From positions 30,488 through 94,487 of the forward strand of contig CALLDR010000187.1 in the NCBI GenBank assembly GCA_937997955.1: 64,000 nucleotides of DNA, read 5' to 3'. The position numbers and the translations under genes were made by a program. Under the pieces are notes generated by a model, which had not been told where the DNA came from, made no database searches, and saw only the letters and a list, made by a program, of their open reading frames with translations. The DNA comes from an uncultured Emergencia sp. Its GTDB lineage: Bacteria; Bacillota; Clostridia; Peptostreptococcales; Anaerovoracaceae. Each line of letters starts with the position of its first letter. The stretch's first letter is position 1. Below, piece by piece: positions 62,019 through 64,000 of the stretch.

Positions 62019-62134
62019 AATATTGAATATTTTTTCCGAAACCGGCTAGAATATTCAATATCATTTGCGCGATACACATTTTGGGTGTATAATGATATTG
62101 AACAAAGAGGACAAAAACGGAAAAAATATTCAAT
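62019..62134. repeat. Inverted repeats around the second AAA/DUF4143 promoter
   Basis: ATTGAATATTTTTTCCG (62022-62038) and its exact complement (62118-62134) enclose the promoter. Further AATATTCAATAT-type copies lie at 62050-62060 and a half site at 62097. AATATTGAATATT at 62019-62031 is itself a perfect palindrome. Confidence 0.85.
62065..62093 (+). promoter_or_regulatory. Promoter of the second AAA/DUF4143 gene
   Basis: TTGCGC and a perfect TATAAT are separated by 17 bases. Operator-like palindromes flank both sides. Confidence 0.75.
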
Positions 62135-62148
62135 GGAAGGAGTCTGGC

Positions 62149-63402
62149 ATGGAAATCAGGAGAGATAAGTACCTCAACAATTTGATAAACCGTATGCATA
62201 ACGGCATGATAAAAGTCGTAACGGGGATTAGAAGGTGTGGGAAATCCTACCTTATTTTTAATATATTCATGTCTTATCTCAGAGAACAGGGAGTACCGGA
62301 ATCACATATAATTGCCATCGAGCTTGACCAGCGGAAAAACAGGAAGTATCGAGACCCTGATGTGATATTAGAGTATATTGAGTCACGGATTACAGATGAT
62401 GAGCAATACTATATCCTGCTGGACGAGGTTCAGATGCTGCAGGAATTTGAAGAGGTATTGAATACTCTGCTTCATGTTAGAAATGCAGATATCTACGTGA
62501 CCGGAAGCAATTCAAAATTCCTCTCAAAAGATGTAATCACCGAGTTTCGCGGCAGAGGAGATGAAGTCCACATATACCCGCTGACTTTCGGGGAATTTAT
62601 GCAGGTGTATGAAGGCGATATATATCACGGGTGGGCCGAATATGTTGTATACGGGGGACTTCCTCTTACCGTCATAATGAAGACGGAGGAGCAGAAGATC
62701 GGCTATTTGACAAGATTATTTGAAGAAACCTATCTGAAGGATATCATAGAAAGACATCATATAGAAAAAACACAGGAACTGGAGGACTTGATCAATATTC
62801 TGGCTTCTGCCGTTGGCTCTCTGACAAACCCGCCGAAGATCGCGGCAACTTTTAAAAGCAGTATGCAATCGTCCATCAGCATGAATACAATCAGACAGTA
62901 CATTGAATGTCTGGAAGACGCATTTATTATCAGCAAAGCAAACCGCTATAACGTAAAAGGAAGAAAATATATCGGCACGCCCCTGAAATACTATTTTGAA
63001 GATATCGGGCTGAGAAATGCCAGACTTGGATTCAGACAGATTGAAGAAACACATCTTATGGAAAATATTATTTATAACGAGTTGAGAAGCAGAGGATATT
63101 CTGTAGATGTAGGCATTGTAGAAAAACGAGGCATCAATGAAGAAGGCAAAGATATAAAAAAACAGCTGGAAATAGACTTTATCGCAAACCTTGGAAGCAA
63201 ACGATATTATATTCAATCTGCTTTCCATATGCCAACAGAAGAAAAGTGCAGGCAGGAAAAGGCCTCTCTTCTGACTGTGAAGGATTCCTTCAAAAAGATC
63301 GTTATCGTTAAAGATGTCGTCAGTGTGACAAGAGATGAATATGGAATTACAACCATGAGCATCTATGATTTCCTGTTGAAAGAAAATAGTTTGGAATTAT
63401 AG
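62149..63402 (+). CDS. AAA ATPase with C-terminal DUF4143
   Basis: This 417-residue protein starts with TGIRRCGKSYL (P-loop, residues ~24-34), has Walker B-like YYILLDEVQML and the sensor-like VTGSNSKFLS. FEDIGLRNARLGFRQ, MENIIYNELRSRGY and QLEIDFIANLGSKRYYIQSA in the second half are DUF4143 marks. This is the same family as the gene at 17333 but a distinct subgroup. The function is unknown. The start at 62149 follows GGAAGGAG. The promoter sits among long inverted repeats, which suggests autoregulation or a dedicated repressor. Confidence 0.9.
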   Translation: MEIRRDKYLNNLINRMHNGMIKVVTGIRRCGKSYLIFNIFMSYLREQGVPESHIIAIELDQRKNRKYRDPDVILEYIESRITDDEQYYILLDEVQMLQEFEEVLNTLLHVRNADIYVTGSNSKFLSKDVITEFRGRGDEVHIYPLTFGEFMQVYEGDIYHGWAEYVVYGGLPLTVIMKTEEQKIGYLTRLFEETYLKDIIERHHIEKTQELEDLINILASAVGSLTNPPKIAATFKSSMQSSISMNTIRQYIECLEDAFIISKANRYNVKGRKYIGTPLKYYFEDIGLRNARLGFRQIEETHLMENIIYNELRSRGYSVDVGIVEKRGINEEGKDIKKQLEIDFIANLGSKRYYIQSAFHMPTEEKCRQEKASLLTVKDSFKKIVIVKDVVSVTRDEYGITTMSIYDFLLKENSLEL

Positions 63403-63430
63403 CCACTAAGAACTTCCACACGTTTATTCT

Positions 63431-63553
63431 ATGACAAACAGACAATACTGCAGAGGCTGCCTTTTTCAATTGACTGTGGATGAGGGCATGGCACAGCGGC
63501 TTCTCTCCCTGGAAAATCATTTAACAAAGTATGAATTGGAGATTCATAAGTAA
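63431..63553 (+). CDS. Possible 40-residue protein
   Basis: ATG at 63431 opens 40 codons with a QYCRGCLF C-x-x-C start and a helical end (LSLENHLTKYELEIHK). A clear terminator follows 2 bases after the stop, which favours a real or recently real gene. No good ribosome box is visible. It may be a fragment of a larger gene. I do not recognise it. Confidence 0.35.
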   Translation: MTNRQYCRGCLFQLTVDEGMAQRLLSLENHLTKYELEIHK

Positions 63554-63554
63554 G

Positions 63555-63594
63555 AAAACCCCCAATCCCTGTGTGAAAAGGAATCGGGGGTTTT
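63555..63594 (+). terminator. Intrinsic terminator
   Basis: AAAACCCCC pairs with GGGGGTTTT across a ~22-base partly paired loop. Confidence 0.75.
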
Positions 63595-63657
63595 GCTGGC
63601 TGCAGTGTATCCGGCAGGCGTAAGCGCTAACAGGAGGAAAGCACGTCATAACATAAA

Positions 63658-63696
63658 AATCTCAGTTGCCTGTGATAAACAGACATGCTGAGATTT
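63658..63696. terminator. Second hairpin, possible terminator
   Basis: AAATCTCAG pairs with CTGAGATTT, followed by ATTTT. It lies between the small frame and the converging Rpn fragment. Confidence 0.5.
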
Positions 63697-63773
63697 ATTT
63701 TGCCCTTCCTGTATTTCTCTAAGGATCTTTTCCGATGCTTACAGAACTATTACCCCATGTAAAAGGGCGAATC

Positions 63774-64000
63774 CTATAGGGCGGAGATCCTTTCAAGGCT
63801 GAATCCTGTGATCTCAGCGATGTCAGTCTCGCTCATACCGGAGGCTTTCAGCTTCAAAGCGATCTCTTCCTTGGCCTGTATGCTGCCTTCCCTTAGCCCA
63901 GCATCGTGTCCTTCTTTTAGCCCAGCGTCGTGTCCTTGTTTACGACCCTCTTTCAGGCCGCATTCTCTGGCAAATGCTTCCCGATTTTCCATCTCTTCTG
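63774..64000 (-). CDS. C-terminal end of an Rpn/PD-(D/E)XK-family protein, cut by window
   Basis: The frame is open to the right edge, so the gene starts outside. The visible ~75 residues are Gly/Glu repeats (LKEGRKQGHDAGLKEGHDAG) followed by IALKLKASGMSETDIAEITG and FSLERISAL. This is the characteristic tail of Rpn-type 'putative transposase' nucleases. The nuclease core is not visible, so activity cannot be judged. A full-length relative with a different tail is at 32254. Confidence 0.8.
   Translation of the reverse strand, partial: EEMENREAFARECGLKEGRKQGHDAGLKEGHDAGLREGSIQAKEEIALKLKASGMSETDIAEITGFSLERISAL

Overview
The window looks like the chromosome of a spore-forming anaerobic Firmicute of class Clostridia. 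The evidence is a SipL-type DUF3794/LysM spore-coat protein and SpoIIR side by side, a pyrD/pyrK type of pyrimidine operon that includes pyrI, strong AGGAGG ribosome binding sites, TTGACA/TATAAT promoters, and clostridial families such as DUF1846, DUF1934 and CvpA. A gut member of the Anaerovoracaceae or a relative is my guess; the sequence does not prove it. Housekeeping parts are GC-rich. From about 46.8 kb the DNA is visibly more AT-rich, which fits an acquired island.

Layout. 1-5.4 kb: an AraC regulator cut by the window edge, a GntR/FadR regulator, a repeat-rich spacer, and a tightly overlapped XRE regulator/PLDc_N/ABC ATPase/ABC permease operon. 5.4-11.6 kb: the pyrimidine operon pyrC-K-D-F-E-B-I on the minus strand, from one clear promoter. 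11.6-18.6 kb: a ParE/Phd toxin-antitoxin pair, CvpA, an unrecognised protein, tadA, a membrane-anchored Ig-like protein, ispE, a second FadR-type regulator, and an AAA/DUF4143 ATPase whose promoter carries five sites at exact 23-bp spacing. 19-27.2 kb: a beta-lactamase-fold protein, an N-acyl-D-amino-acid deacylase, sipL, spoIIR, a lipoprotein, an M20 peptidase and proC.

27.3-31.9 kb holds a VanG-like glycopeptide-resistance-type cluster (vanR, vanS, vanW, a D-Ala-D-Ser-type ligase, vanXY). It has no serine racemase in view. A set of 11-bp-spaced direct repeats lies in front of vanW, followed at once by an intrinsic terminator in the leader. 32-46.8 kb: an Rpn-type nuclease with a repeat-built coiled coil, an M18 aminopeptidase, a LysR/DASS transporter/FAD oxidoreductase locus, htrA and hslO divergent around a palindrome, ddl, DUF1934, DUF1846 and a ClC channel.

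47-64 kb is the accessory part and the most interesting. An XRE regulator is divergent from a DUF2130 gene, with three ACATATGT-type operators around the promoter. A YaaC-like gene follows. Then comes a compact five-gene operon: a 1371-residue leucine-rich-repeat membrane protein, a BrxL-like AAA/Lon protein, a zinc-ribbon protein, a 912-residue protein with two RNA-polymerase alpha-CTD-like domains and a sigma-region-4-like helix-turn-helix, and a ParB-like protein. The first and last proteins appear to share a C-terminal domain ending in AFxSDxDF. No other BREX gene is present, so this looks like a separate BrxL-centred system, perhaps defence or stress related. A second AAA/DUF4143 ATPase and a truncated Rpn-type gene end the window. 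Only seven to eight clear protein genes here lack any recognisable family; no rRNA, tRNA or CRISPR was seen.
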